Source: a bacterium (GTDB taxonomy: Bacteria; Electryoneota; JAOADG01). From it: 41,234 bases of DNA. Location of the stretch: NCBI GenBank assembly GCA_026417415.1, contig JAOADG010000023.1, positions 1 through 41,234 on the forward strand, in the 5' to 3' direction. Within the stretch, counting starts at the first letter, position 1, and each line of letters opens with the position of its first letter. The notes beneath the pieces are model-generated. The model ran no database searches, was not told the DNA's origin, and saw nothing but the letters and a program-made list of their open reading frames with translations. This document shows positions 1 through 9,241 of this stretch, one piece after another. Made by a program: the position numbers and the translations under genes.

Positions 1-1
1 T

Positions 2-1189
2 TACATCTTAGAAGCCAAGCGCACGCCGATTGGGAAATTGTTTGGGGTGCTCAAGTCGGTACGACCGGATGATTTATCGGCACTCATTTTGAACGAATTG
101 CAAAAAATAGTCGGTTTTGATCCGAAACAAGTGGATGAAGTGATTTGGGGTTGTGCCAATCAAGCGGGGGAAGATAATCGGAATGTGGCGCGGATGGCTC
201 TACTGCTTGCGGGTTGGGATTATGAAGTACCTGCAGTAACGGTCAACCGCTTGTGTGCCAGTTCGCTGACCGCGGTGAATATGGGTGTTCAAGCCATCTG
301 GTCGGGTACAGCGAATCTGGTAATTGCCGGTGGTGTTGAAAGTATGACCCGAGCACCGTGGGCGATGCCCAAACCGATTGATGGACAACCGCGAGGCAAT
401 GTCACCATCTACGACACAGCATTAGGATGGCGTTTTACTAACCCACGCCTTGAGAAGCGATTCCCAGCAGAACAGATGGGCGAAACAGCGGAAAACATCG
501 CAGATCGTTATCCTCATCTCACCCGTGAAAAACAAGATGAATTTGCAATGCGTAGCCATTTGTGTGCAGTCGCAGCACGTCACCGCTTTGAAGCAGAAAT
601 TGTCCCTGTACCTATCCCGCAAAAAAAGGGGGAACCCGTTTGGGTAGAAGTGGATGAACAGCCCCGTTCGGATGTTTCGTTGGAAGGGTTAGCCGCTTTG
701 CAGCCCGTTTTTCGCAAAGGAGGGACCGTCACCGCTGGCAATAGTTCCAGTTTGAACGATGGTGCCAGTGGGGTAGTCCTCGCCTCAGAAACCATGGTAA
801 AACAACTTAACCTTAAACCACGCGCTCGCATTCTCGGAATGGGAAATGCGGGGGTTGATCCGCGGGTGATGGGACTGGGTCCAATGGTTGCTGTAAAAAA
901 AGCGCTTCAAATGGCCAATCTAAAACTGGAAGACATTCAGTTGTGGGAAATCAACGAAGCGTTTGCTATCCAAACCTTAGCCGTAATGGATGAGCTAAAA
1001 CTGAACCCCGATCTTGTAAACGTCAACGGAGGGGCTATCGCTTTGGGACACCCATTGGGTTGCAGTGGTGCACGTATTTTGACCACACTCTTGTACGAAA
1101 TGGAACGCCGAAAACTGCAATACGGTGTTGCTACCTTGTGTGTGGGCGTGGGACAAGGGGTGGCAACCGTCATTGAAAGAATAGAATAG
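2..1189 (+). CDS. Thiolase (acetyl-CoA acyltransferase), 5' end outside the window
   Basis: Catalyses thiolytic cleavage of 3-ketoacyl-CoA or the reverse Claisen condensation in the cytoplasm. The frame is open from base 2, reading [15 protein letters not shown], the usual N-terminal thiolase signature, so the TTG at 38 is internal and only a few residues are missing. Visible landmarks are the acyl-accepting cysteine in [11 protein letters not shown], the [11 protein letters not shown] segment, the HEAF-like loop as NEAFAIQ, the [17 protein letters not shown] histidine loop and the C-terminal cysteine in CVGVGQG. All catalytic residues are present and the visible 395 residues equal a full family length. 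Whether it acts in beta-oxidation (FadA type) or as an acetoacetyl-CoA thiolase cannot be settled from sequence. The next gene is 147 bases downstream and looks unrelated. Confidence 0.93.
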   Translation, partial: YILEAKRTPIGKLFGVLKSVRPDDLSALILNELQKIVGFDPKQVDEVIWGCANQAGEDNRNVARMALLLAGWDYEVPAVTVNRLCASSLTAVNMGVQAIWSGTANLVIAGGVESMTRAPWAMPKPIDGQPRGNVTIYDTALGWRFTNPRLEKRFPAEQMGETAENIADRYPHLTREKQDEFAMRSHLCAVAARHRFEAEIVPVPIPQKKGEPVWVEVDEQPRSDVSLEGLAALQPVFRKGGTVTAGNSSSLNDGASGVVLASETMVKQLNLKPRARILGMGNAGVDPRVMGLGPMVAVKKALQMANLKLEDIQLWEINEAFAIQTLAVMDELKLNPDLVNVNGGAIALGHPLGCSGARILTTLLYEMERRKLQYGVATLCVGVGQGVATVIERIE

Positions 1190-1274
1190 AACGTTTTAAA
1201 TGGTTAAAAAAAGTCGGATGGTAACGACACGCCGCTATTTTTACTATAAACATTTTGTACAAACGTATTTTCTA

Positions 1275-1304
1275 TTGCATCATTCGTCACCGCTATTATA
1301 CAAT
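1275..1304 (+). promoter_or_regulatory. Possible sigma-70-type promoter for the HD-domain gene
   Basis: TTGCAT at 1275-1280 is followed after 18 bases by TACAAT at 1299-1304, about 30 bases before the ATG at 1337. It lies in the 147-base gap after the thiolase. The -35 match is only partial, so this is a weak prediction. Confidence 0.33.
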
Positions 1305-1336
1305 AGAAGTTATTTGTTGCTTTAGAAGCAGATTGT

Positions 1337-2587
1337 ATGATTACTCAATTACCTCGCAAAGAGTTGATCACCTTAGATCAGCATTTTCAATTGACGCATG
1401 CTATTACCCATGCCTATCATCTTAAATTTGAAGATGAAACGCAGCGTCACAAACGGCTGATTGCCATTACTTTGAATATACGCGAAGAACGCGTGGATAT
1501 GCGTTTGGTGGAACTTTTGTCCATCTTAATGAAAGGTTATGGCAATGAGTTACGACGTTCCGGAACACCCAAAGTGTTGCATCCGTTGCGTGTGATGAGC
1601 ATCGTCACGATGGCACGCCATCAATTGGATGAAAACGATTTGTGGTTGGATCAAATAGGTGCGTTGATACACGATTTTAATGAAGATTTCAATATTCCAA
1701 AAATTGAGTACGATAGTTTTCCTCAAGGCGATCAACGTGCCCAAGAATTAGAACGTATATACCGAATCTTTAGACAAAAATTATTGGACCAAAATCAACA
1801 ATGGGTGATTGGTGAACGCAGAGAGAACTACACCCACCGTCCATTTGATGACAAAACCTTGAGTGGATATTGTAGGTACTTGTGGGACATTTTGAAACAT
1901 TCTCATCCTTCTAAAGATTCCAATTTAGAAGATTTGATAAGGGTAAAGTTAGCAGATCGCATTGATAACACACTGGATCATCGCCCCTTTTATACCTCCG
2001 GTACCGAATACAATTTCTATCGCACCATCTTTGATGTTTTATTTGTACCGGACTTTAAGGGTCCACAATTGGAAACGTTTGTCGCACCGTTAGAAGTGGA
2101 AAGCGGTGCAGATACATTGATGCAATTGTTTAAGAGCATGATCTTCCTCTCTTTGATTCGAAAATTTGATATAGAACGTCCCGAAAAAATTGATTATCAT
2201 CCTGCGACCATTCGTTTGTTTAAAGGGCTTGCGGTTGCTGGGATACGGGTTGCTCAGTTAGCACTCTTAGAACTACTGGCAACTGCAGAAAATGTAAAGC
2301 AAGTGAAAGAAGTTCTTACTCAATCCCAATGTAAAGGTACCATAGACGATATCGTTTCTATCAAAAAAGAAAACGATAATAACTCCATCAGCATTGATGG
2401 ATTGATGGTAGAAGTGTTTGAAAAAGCGGCTACTGGAAAAAAGAAAGAACTGCTTGCTTCTTTGTTCCAACAGAAAGAGAAATTGGCACTCATCTTGGTG
2501 AAATTGATTGCAACGTTTTCTAAGTTTCTGAACGATCGTCAATTCTACATTCGCGGTATTGAAAGCGATGGCATCAGGCCTGAATAA
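1337..2587 (+). CDS. Stand-alone HD-domain protein resembling the RelA/SpoT hydrolase domain
   Basis: A 416-residue protein with the spaced metal-binding pattern of RelA/SpoT-type HD phosphohydrolases. It has a histidine at 82 in LHPLRV, the HD pair at 112-113 in ALIHDFNED with acidic residues at 116-117, and an aspartate at 207 in VKLADRIDN. In SpoT the corresponding motifs bind Mn2+ and hydrolyse (p)ppGpp. No synthetase, TGS or ACT domain follows, and residues from about 230 to the end are not recognisable. It could be a small alarmone hydrolase or an HD enzyme acting on another nucleotide; the substrate is not predictable. No signal peptide or membrane segment is seen, so it is probably cytoplasmic. 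Confidence 0.72.
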   Translation: MITQLPRKELITLDQHFQLTHAITHAYHLKFEDETQRHKRLIAITLNIREERVDMRLVELLSILMKGYGNELRRSGTPKVLHPLRVMSIVTMARHQLDENDLWLDQIGALIHDFNEDFNIPKIEYDSFPQGDQRAQELERIYRIFRQKLLDQNQQWVIGERRENYTHRPFDDKTLSGYCRYLWDILKHSHPSKDSNLEDLIRVKLADRIDNTLDHRPFYTSGTEYNFYRTIFDVLFVPDFKGPQLETFVAPLEVESGADTLMQLFKSMIFLSLIRKFDIERPEKIDYHPATIRLFKGLAVAGIRVAQLALLELLATAENVKQVKEVLTQSQCKGTIDDIVSIKKENDNNSISIDGLMVEVFEKAATGKKKELLASLFQQKEKLALILVKLIATFSKFLNDRQFYIRGIESDGIRPE

Positions 2588-2645
2588 CACCTTTGCAACC
2601 ATTTGCATTCCAAAGATCTCTAACTAAAAAAAACAAGAGGTTTCA

Positions 2646-3413
2646 ATGAAAAAATCTTTCTTTGTATTCTTTCTAACATTCTCTCTTTCAATAGGTCCTT
2701 TGCTTTCTACTCTAACTTTTGCAGCAGATGATGAATACGATGATACACGCTCGTCGCGCAAAAAACAAAGGCGATACTCCTCTTCCGTGGTTTATTTTGG
2801 TCCATCATCCTTGTATCTGAAAGAAGCGGAACCATCTATCCCTAAAGATGCTCAGTTCAAAGGGTTTGGCATTTCTTTGAGTGATATCAATTGGAATAAA
2901 CCGGTGTTTACCAGTTTCATATTAACCTATCGTTCCGCTTCTGCTACCAACTATTACGATATGATGGTGGATACCAGTTCCGGTTTCTCAAGATATCAAT
3001 ATCGTGAACAGGGAAGTGTGGAAACGTCTATCATTATGCCGGAAGTGTCGTGGACGTTAGAGACCAATCTCTTGGCGCTGTCGGCGTTTAAAAATTCTTT
3101 GCCTCAATTTGAAAACATAGATTTTTTATTAGGTGCAGGGTTTAGCATCAACTATGCACCTTTTTTGATGGATATGCGGTATAACGTGGATAGTCGCACG
3201 ACTGTGTCTAGTACCCCACCTTATCCAAACAAATATACCAAAAACGAGTGGTACTGGCATCACATCACTTGGAGTTACCACTTTATTGGTGGAATAATGA
3301 TGGATGAATCATTGGGCGGAACGGCAGGAATCTACTTTTCTGAACCCTTTTCTGGAAAAAAACCTCGCTTTGGAGTACATGAAATTCGGTTTGGAGTGTG
3401 TTATAGTTTTTAA
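2646..3413 (+). CDS. Exported protein of unknown function, probably outer-membrane
   Basis: 255 residues beginning with a clear signal peptide: two lysines, a hydrophobic stretch and an Ala-rich end near TLTFAADDE. A charged linker rich in D, R and K follows (residues about 28-45). The rest alternates polar and aromatic residues and ends in VCYSF, with a C-terminal phenylalanine of the kind recognised by the outer-membrane assembly machinery. I recognise no family. AGAGG lies about six bases before the ATG. It is followed 35 bases later by another exported protein of similar character, so the two may be co-transcribed. Function unknown. Confidence 0.7.
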   Translation: MKKSFFVFFLTFSLSIGPLLSTLTFAADDEYDDTRSSRKKQRRYSSSVVYFGPSSLYLKEAEPSIPKDAQFKGFGISLSDINWNKPVFTSFILTYRSASATNYYDMMVDTSSGFSRYQYREQGSVETSIIMPEVSWTLETNLLALSAFKNSLPQFENIDFLLGAGFSINYAPFLMDMRYNVDSRTTVSSTPPYPNKYTKNEWYWHHITWSYHFIGGIMMDESLGGTAGIYFSEPFSGKKPRFGVHEIRFGVCYSF

Positions 3414-3457
3414 GTCCGATTTCTTTTCTTCATAGCCAACCGTCGGGTTTGAGAAGG

Positions 3458-4285
3458 ATGTTCCATTTTCGTGGAAAGATCGTTTTTTACGGGTTCCTAA
3501 GCACCATTTGCTTTTCGTCTCTATGTTGGGCTGTTGCTCCGAGGTATGATGTAAACGGTCGGATGTGGATTTCAGCACATACCCCTGCATTGGATACTGC
3601 CTTTATGAATACGGGGGTATCCCTTACCTTCTATTTTCATCCAACCGCCCAATTCAGTGTATTAGGGAATTATCAACAGCATTCCGATGCCGGCTACTTA
3701 CCCAAAGAGCGTCGTTATGGACCCGGTGGACCGTTGGATTTTATCCATCAGATTTGGGAACAAGCGTTTGGAATCGGGTATCGCGGTAAAATCCCAATCT
3801 ATTTCTATTTTCACCGTATCTGTTTTCATTTGTTGGACGACCGTGGTTTAGAAGCACCGATTTGGACCTCTTTTCCTTTAGGGATAGGCACCTTCGCACC
3901 CTATACTAACCCAGTCCTTGGTGATCCATCCCAACCCGCTTTTCAACAACAATGGTACTTCGGCTACGGTCCTACGTTACGAAGCGGCGATGCAACCCTA
4001 TGGCAGAACAACAGCCGCGTATTGGGAGAAGGGTGGATACGCTATGCTGCAGCGCAGAAGTTACCCATTGCCAATGTACAAGTGTTTGGCTATACTGAGT
4101 TTTACCTTCAGCGATGTTTATCGCATCTAAAATATCGTCACCAGTTTCGCACCGAAGCAGGGCTTGCTCATTCGCTAAAAAATGGTGAGTGGCGGTTGTT
4201 AATAGGTCAACTATGGAAAGATAATACCTACCAATTTCCGATGGGAAAAAAATTTTACTACCGTTTGGAGTTTCTATTAGAGTAA
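3458..4285 (+). CDS. Exported protein of unknown function, possible beta-barrel
   Basis: About 275 residues with an N-terminal signal-like sequence (hydrophobic run ending near CWAVAPRYD). The body is rich in Tyr, Phe, Trp and Gly with alternating polar positions, as in small outer-membrane barrels. The start is uncertain: a TTG at 3449 in the same frame adds three residues, and neither start has a well-placed ribosome-binding site. The ATG at 3458 is chosen as the commoner codon. It lies just downstream of another exported protein and is convergent with mutS2, with 14 bases between the stop codons. No family recognised. Confidence 0.6.
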   Translation: MFHFRGKIVFYGFLSTICFSSLCWAVAPRYDVNGRMWISAHTPALDTAFMNTGVSLTFYFHPTAQFSVLGNYQQHSDAGYLPKERRYGPGGPLDFIHQIWEQAFGIGYRGKIPIYFYFHRICFHLLDDRGLEAPIWTSFPLGIGTFAPYTNPVLGDPSQPAFQQQWYFGYGPTLRSGDATLWQNNSRVLGEGWIRYAAAQKLPIANVQVFGYTEFYLQRCLSHLKYRHQFRTEAGLAHSLKNGEWRLLIGQLWKDNTYQFPMGKKFYYRLEFLLE

Positions 4286-4299
4286 TTGTTTTCTTCGGT

Positions 4300-6711
4300 T
4301 TACTTTAACACGACAATGGTCGCACCGCCGCTTCCTTCACCAATCAGACCGAGTCGCCACTCTTTCACCAAAGGACTACGTTTGAGAACCTCTGCTGTGG
4401 CTTCCCGTAAGACACCCATCCCTTTACCATGAATGATTTCCACGGTGCTCCAACCATCAGCTACCGCATCGGCTAAAAAACGCTCAATTTCTTCTATGGC
4501 TTCTTCTCGATTTAATCCACGAATGTCCAACTGAAAACTTTGGGTAGTACTTCCAATCAGACGGTGCTGTGTGCGTGGTTGCGGTTGAGTGGATTTTTTT
4601 TGATTGGATAGCAAGATGAGTTGATCATACGAAACACGCATCGTCACATTTCCAACACTTACTTGAACATAATCGTCTGCTAATCCAACAATTTCGCCTA
4701 CGGTATCACTATCACGAAACATCACCTGACTACCCATTTTCCACTGTGAAGCATCCTCAGACGCTTCATTGTTTTCAAGTGAATTTTGAGAATGTGAGAT
4801 TGCTATGGTTTTGGATGCCTTTTTTATCGGTTTATCAATGATGGAACGTAGTTCAGCACGTAGCGTATGAATGGCTTGATGGGCTTCGCGTATGGATTCT
4901 TTGCTGGCTTGCTTTTCGCGCAGTTGTTGGATTTCTCGTTCAATGCGTTTACTTGCATCGGCAAGAAACTCTTCCGTCATTTTCGCCGCTTGACGTTTGG
5001 ATTGTTCAAATAAAGTTTGTGCTTGATGACGCAAGCTCTCTGCTTGTTGACGATACTGTTCGGCTTGCGCACGTTGGTTTTCAATATCACGCAAGTGCTG
5101 CTCAATTTGCTCTTTCTTTTGCGTAATGCTTTCTAACAAATGTTCAATTTGCAGCGTACGTTCACCTAAAAATTCTGATGCTCGTTCACGTATTGCTGAT
5201 GGAATTTTTACTTGCTTAGCAATCTCTAAAGCATAACTAGAGCCGGGTACATTCATCCGAAAGCGAAAAGTGGGCTTGAGTTGCGTTTTATCAAATTCCA
5301 TTGAACCATTGACTATCCCTTGAGTTTCGTAGGCAAAGAGTTTGAGTGCTGATTGATGTGTGGTAGTCACAACAAAACACTTGTCTTCTAACCATCGCAA
5401 CATCATCGCTTTTGCTAATGCTGCACCTTCCGTTGGATCAGTACCGCTACAAATTTCATCTACCAAAATCAGTTTGCTACTTGTGCGGGTGTGAAAGGTT
5501 TTTTCTAAGGCATAAAGATGTGCTGAAAAGGTAGATAAATCTTGTTCTAACGATTGTTCATCTCCAATAATTGCATAGATCTCATCTACAAACGGAATTT
5601 CGGCATAGTCCGCAATCACAGGAAGCCCAAGTTTGGTCATCGCTACCGCAAGCCCGATGGTTTTGAGCGCCACGGTTTTACCGCCTGCATTGGGACCGGA
5701 GATAAGTAAAATTTTTCCAATATCTTCGGTTAGCTCCATATCCAACGGTACAGTAGCATTGCGGCCCAGACGTTGTTGTAAAAGGGGATGTCGTGCATTT
5801 TTTAAACGCAGTACTTGTTGAGTAGAAAGTATGGGTAACGAACCTTTCATGGCTTTCCCATACTCTACACGTGCACAATAATCGGCTAACAGCACTACCG
5901 TTTCCAAGGACACAGAAAGAACAGACACCAGTGGATGTATGGCGTTTGCTAACTCGCGCAGAATACGTAACACTTCTTCAATCTCTGCATTTTTCAAGGT
6001 GATTTGACGATTGGTGACTTCAATAGCCTCGTAAGGTTCAATGTAAACCGTATTTCCACTGTTACTTACGTCTTGAATGACACCTGCGACTTTGTTGCGA
6101 TATTGTGAAAGTATTGGAATGGTGAAATGTCCATTGCGAAGTGCAATGATGGGCTCTGGTACATATCCACTTTGACTCCATTGACGTAAATAGCGTTGCA
6201 TGACATCTTGTAGTTTGCTTTCCATTTGTTGGAGTTCACGGCGAAGCCGTTTTAATTCCGAGGATGCATCATCATACACATTGCCATTGGGATCAATGAT
6301 GTTTTGAATCCATTCCTCAATTTGGGGTTGCGGACGAATGTGATGGACCAGATTCATTACCTCAGCAGCACGTTCGGCACGATCGTTAAACCAACGGTAA
6401 ACCTTGCGAAAACAAATGAGCATCCGTAGCAATTCTAAAAAGTCCTCTGGCGAAAGTTTTGCATCCAGCGACTGCAGTTGGGTTAAAAGATGTGTAGGGT
6501 TACCCAATTCAGAAAATGGAGGCGTACCTTCTTCCAACAGATACCAAAGGCACTCTAACTTTTGAAAATCATCTTCCAGAAACGTGAGTACAGTCCGTGG
6601 ACGCAATTTCAAAATTCGCTGCTTAACCAATTCGGAAGCGGCATACTGAGCGATGGAAGAAAGTACTTTTTCTAACTCTAACGAGGTAGAAAAATCATTC
6701 CCTTTCATCAT
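4300..6711 (-). CDS. mutS2: MutS2 family ATPase with C-terminal Smr domain
   Basis: 803 residues with the MutS2 layout: N-terminal helical and clamp region, an ABC-type ATPase with Walker A GPNAGGKT at about 339-346 and Walker B LILVDE near 415-419 followed by CSGTDPTEG, a long Gln/Glu-rich coiled coil at about 520-625, and a C-terminal Smr nuclease domain with LDIRG (about 728) and HGKG (about 761). MutS2 proteins lack the mismatch-recognition domain; roles reported for the family are suppression of recombination and rescue of collided ribosomes. The start is set at 6711 because that ATG forms an ATGA overlap with the stop of the upstream cvpA-like gene. A further in-frame start exists upstream at 6756 inside that gene. 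All key residues are present. Confidence 0.95.
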   Translation of the reverse strand: MMKGNDFSTSLELEKVLSSIAQYAASELVKQRILKLRPRTVLTFLEDDFQKLECLWYLLEEGTPPFSELGNPTHLLTQLQSLDAKLSPEDFLELLRMLICFRKVYRWFNDRAERAAEVMNLVHHIRPQPQIEEWIQNIIDPNGNVYDDASSELKRLRRELQQMESKLQDVMQRYLRQWSQSGYVPEPIIALRNGHFTIPILSQYRNKVAGVIQDVSNSGNTVYIEPYEAIEVTNRQITLKNAEIEEVLRILRELANAIHPLVSVLSVSLETVVLLADYCARVEYGKAMKGSLPILSTQQVLRLKNARHPLLQQRLGRNATVPLDMELTEDIGKILLISGPNAGGKTVALKTIGLAVAMTKLGLPVIADYAEIPFVDEIYAIIGDEQSLEQDLSTFSAHLYALEKTFHTRTSSKLILVDEICSGTDPTEGAALAKAMMLRWLEDKCFVVTTTHQSALKLFAYETQGIVNGSMEFDKTQLKPTFRFRMNVPGSSYALEIAKQVKIPSAIRERASEFLGERTLQIEHLLESITQKKEQIEQHLRDIENQRAQAEQYRQQAESLRHQAQTLFEQSKRQAAKMTEEFLADASKRIEREIQQLREKQASKESIREAHQAIHTLRAELRSIIDKPIKKASKTIAISHSQNSLENNEASEDASQWKMGSQVMFRDSDTVGEIVGLADDYVQVSVGNVTMRVSYDQLILLSNQKKSTQPQPRTQHRLIGSTTQSFQLDIRGLNREEAIEEIERFLADAVADGWSTVEIIHGKGMGVLREATAEVLKRSPLVKEWRLGLIGEGSGGATIVVLK

Positions 6712-7466
6712 TTGTTTTCGGTAGGTTTGGGCTGAACGGATAGAATTATCTCCCACAATCGTTTTGCTTTTTCTTGAACTGTCAGCGTATCGTTAGACGT
6801 TACTGCATACATCCGTGTGTAAAGATCGGAGCGTGGTTGAGTGCGTTGTTGCGGTGGAATTTTATCTTTTCCTTGTGCGATCATCTCTTTCATTAATTTA
6901 GGATCTTCATTGATTTTTTCTATAAAGGATGCTGGAACGCCCCATTGATAAAGTTTCATTAAAAATTCATTCACTACTTGCTGGCTGAGTTCTTTGGTTT
7001 TTTGGGCAAGAGGTCCTGAAATGCTCGCAAGATGAGGTGCGATTTTCCCTTGTTTTGTCCATCGTACAAAATTTTCAGATTTTGGACTCACCGTACCAAC
7101 AATAAAAATCACCAATGCAAATGCAAACCCTAACACAATTCCAAATACAGCTCCAAAGATGCGATCAATTCCTCCAAACATGGTTAACTCAGCGCCTTTA
7201 CGTAAAGCTGCACCGGTCCAACGCATCAGAATGTACACAATTACAAAAATCAAAATGGCAGCAACAACATTTCGTGTTTCGCTAGAAATTCCCGGAATAT
7301 ATACCAACGAAGCAAGTGGGCTATAGAAAAAATAACCTGCTGCTACCGCAACGATTCCGGCAAACATATCAAACAGCGATTTCATAAAACCGTTAATCGC
7401 TCCCCGAATCATATAGAATGCGACAATCGCTAAAATGGTGTAATCTGCAGAACTAAGTTGGGTCAT
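6708..7466 (-). CDS. CvpA family inner-membrane protein
   Basis: 252 residues. The first 130 contain four hydrophobic segments with the CvpA-family pattern: N-terminal DYTILAIVAFYMIRGAINGF, then ILIFVIVYILMRW and GGIDRIFGAVFGIVLGFAFA. The remainder is a soluble, charged tail. CvpA was named for colicin V production; members are inner-membrane proteins linked to envelope stress tolerance, and the exact role here is unknown. AAGGAAAA precedes the ATG. It overlaps mutS2 by four bases, and cvpA-mutS2 adjacency is seen in many bacteria, supporting co-transcription. Confidence 0.88.
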   Translation of the reverse strand: MTQLSSADYTILAIVAFYMIRGAINGFMKSLFDMFAGIVAVAAGYFFYSPLASLVYIPGISSETRNVVAAILIFVIVYILMRWTGAALRKGAELTMFGGIDRIFGAVFGIVLGFAFALVIFIVGTVSPKSENFVRWTKQGKIAPHLASISGPLAQKTKELSQQVVNEFLMKLYQWGVPASFIEKINEDPKLMKEMIAQGKDKIPPQQRTQPRSDLYTRMYAVTSNDTLTVQEKAKRLWEIILSVQPKPTENK

Positions 7467-7653
7467 TCTATTTTCCTTAATTTGAATTGAATAACTTGAA
7501 TTTGTTTATTCAAAAATAATATTTGGATTTTAGAAGTGAATATATTAAATTTTAATTAAGGATTTATTAAAAAATTGTAAATTTTATGTTTATCCCATAC
7601 ACAGATTCAAATCATCCTTGTTCTTAATATAGATAAATTCACTTGGAGGTGCT

Positions 7654-7860
7654 ATGAATTGCTTGCTCAAATGTATTTTTGCAACCATTTCACTTTCCTT
7701 TTTTACAAATGATGCACTCGCTTATTTAGATCCCGGTACAGGTAGTTACGTATTGCAGCTTGTGATTGGTGCCATTTTAGGAATGGGCATCGCATTCAAG
7801 ATGTACTGGACAAAAGTGATGAATCTATTTCGTAAAAAAGGAAGTAAAAAAGATGCCTGA
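7654..7860 (+). CDS. Small YLDPGTG membrane protein
   Basis: 68 residues. It has a signal-peptide-like start ending near NDALA, directly followed by the motif AYLDPGTGSYVLQ, one transmembrane segment (about 30-48) containing FKMYW, and a very basic tail with RKKGSKK. Small proteins with this YLDPGTGS motif recur next to methyltransferase and alkaline-phosphatase-fold envelope genes in my knowledge of bacterial genomes, but I know of no assigned function. The mature form would be a short exported N-terminus, a single span and a cytoplasmic basic end. A strong ribosome-binding site (TTGGAGGTG) precedes the ATG, and its stop overlaps the start of the next gene by eight bases. Confidence 0.82.
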   Translation: MNCLLKCIFATISLSFFTNDALAYLDPGTGSYVLQLVIGAILGMGIAFKMYWTKVMNLFRKKGSKKDA

Positions 7861-9241
7861 ACCATCACAAGTCGAGGCGGAACCATCCTCTTTTCGTGAT
7901 CCCTCCGGATACATTGTACAGTATCGCAATCATCTGTATAGAAAAGTACGCAAGTGTTATCAACCACATTATGATCATTTGATGTCATCAGGACTTTACA
8001 ACCGTTTGGTTCAAGAAAATTTGTTAATTTCGCATGAAGAGGTGGAGTTAGCGGAATTGTATGAACCAGAGGATTACAAGATTTTGCAACCATTCCGCGT
8101 TCCTTTCATTACGTATCCATACGGTTGGTGTTTCAGCCAATATAAAGATGCAGCACTTACCACGCTTAAAATCCAAGAATTGGCGATTGAATATGGGATG
8201 TCCCTGAAAGATGCCAGCGCTTACAACATTCAATTTTATTTAGGAAAACCAATCTTTATTGATACACTATCGTTTGAATTGTTTCAGGTAGAAAAACCGT
8301 GGGTTGCCTATCGTCAATTTTGTCAACACTTTTTAAGCCCTTTGCTATTAATTAGTAAAGTGGATCTGCGGTTAGGTGGGTTAAATCGTTTGTTCATTGA
8401 TGGTATCCCGATTGATTTGGCACAAAAGTTACTTCCATTTTCTACAAAATTGAGACCATCTGTATATCTACACATTCAGATGCATGCGAAATATCAAAAC
8501 AAATATGCAGATGCAACAGATATTCAACGTGCCAAACAAATTCGTTTGACGAAAAATTCTCACTTAGGATTAGTATCAAATTTACGCAATGTAATTTCCC
8601 ATTTGAGATTGCCTAAGGAATTTACAGAATGGGGCGATTACTATCATCATACCAATTATACGGATCGTGCCATTCAGTTTAAATACAACTACCTTGAGCG
8701 CTTTTCTCAACAATCCATTGTAGAAAGCGTGTGTGATTTTGGTGCAAACAATGGCTACTTTAGTAGAATTTTTTCCAAGCGGGGCATCCTTACTATTGCG
8801 TTAGATATTGATCCACTGGCAATTGAATCGTGTTATCTCTCTTCTAAAGATTCAAAAGAAAATCTTTATCCAATGATCATTGATTTAACCAATCCCGATC
8901 CTAGTATCGGATGGCATTGTGAAGAACGTCAATCCATTTTTGAACGTTTGCATATGGATTTAGGATTGGCATTGGCGTTGATTCACCATCTTACTATCAG
9001 CAACAACATCCCTTTTGAAAAAACTGCTAAAATGTTTTCTGATGCTTGTAAACAACTTATCATTGAGTTTGTACCGAAATCCGATTCGAAGGTAAAAAAA
9101 CTTTTAGCAACACGCGAAGATATTTTTCCACACTACGATCAAAATCACTTTGAACAAGTTTATTCAAATCACTTTGAGATTTTGGAAAAGACAGCAATTC
9201 CTGAATCAGAGCGGTTTCTGTATTGGATGAGGAAAAAATAA
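7853..9241 (+). CDS. Class I SAM-dependent methyltransferase
   Basis: 462 residues. A Rossmann-type SAM-binding motif sits at about residues 292-303 (VCDFGANNGYFS), followed by an acidic strand end in ALDIDPLAIE that would bind the SAM ribose. The N-terminal 250 residues, including PFRVPFITYPYGWCFSQ and YLGKPIFIDTLSFE, resemble the large methyltransferases sometimes annotated as NoeA-like; that assignment is from memory. No signal peptide. Its ATG lies inside the end of the YLDPGTG gene, and its stop overlaps the next start as TAATG, so the three genes are translationally coupled. A role in modifying a surface glycan or its lipid-linked precursor is inferred from the neighbours only. Confidence 0.82.
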   Translation: MPEPSQVEAEPSSFRDPSGYIVQYRNHLYRKVRKCYQPHYDHLMSSGLYNRLVQENLLISHEEVELAELYEPEDYKILQPFRVPFITYPYGWCFSQYKDAALTTLKIQELAIEYGMSLKDASAYNIQFYLGKPIFIDTLSFELFQVEKPWVAYRQFCQHFLSPLLLISKVDLRLGGLNRLFIDGIPIDLAQKLLPFSTKLRPSVYLHIQMHAKYQNKYADATDIQRAKQIRLTKNSHLGLVSNLRNVISHLRLPKEFTEWGDYYHHTNYTDRAIQFKYNYLERFSQQSIVESVCDFGANNGYFSRIFSKRGILTIALDIDPLAIESCYLSSKDSKENLYPMIIDLTNPDPSIGWHCEERQSIFERLHMDLGLALALIHHLTISNNIPFEKTAKMFSDACKQLIIEFVPKSDSKVKKLLATREDIFPHYDQNHFEQVYSNHFEILEKTAIPESERFLYWMRKK

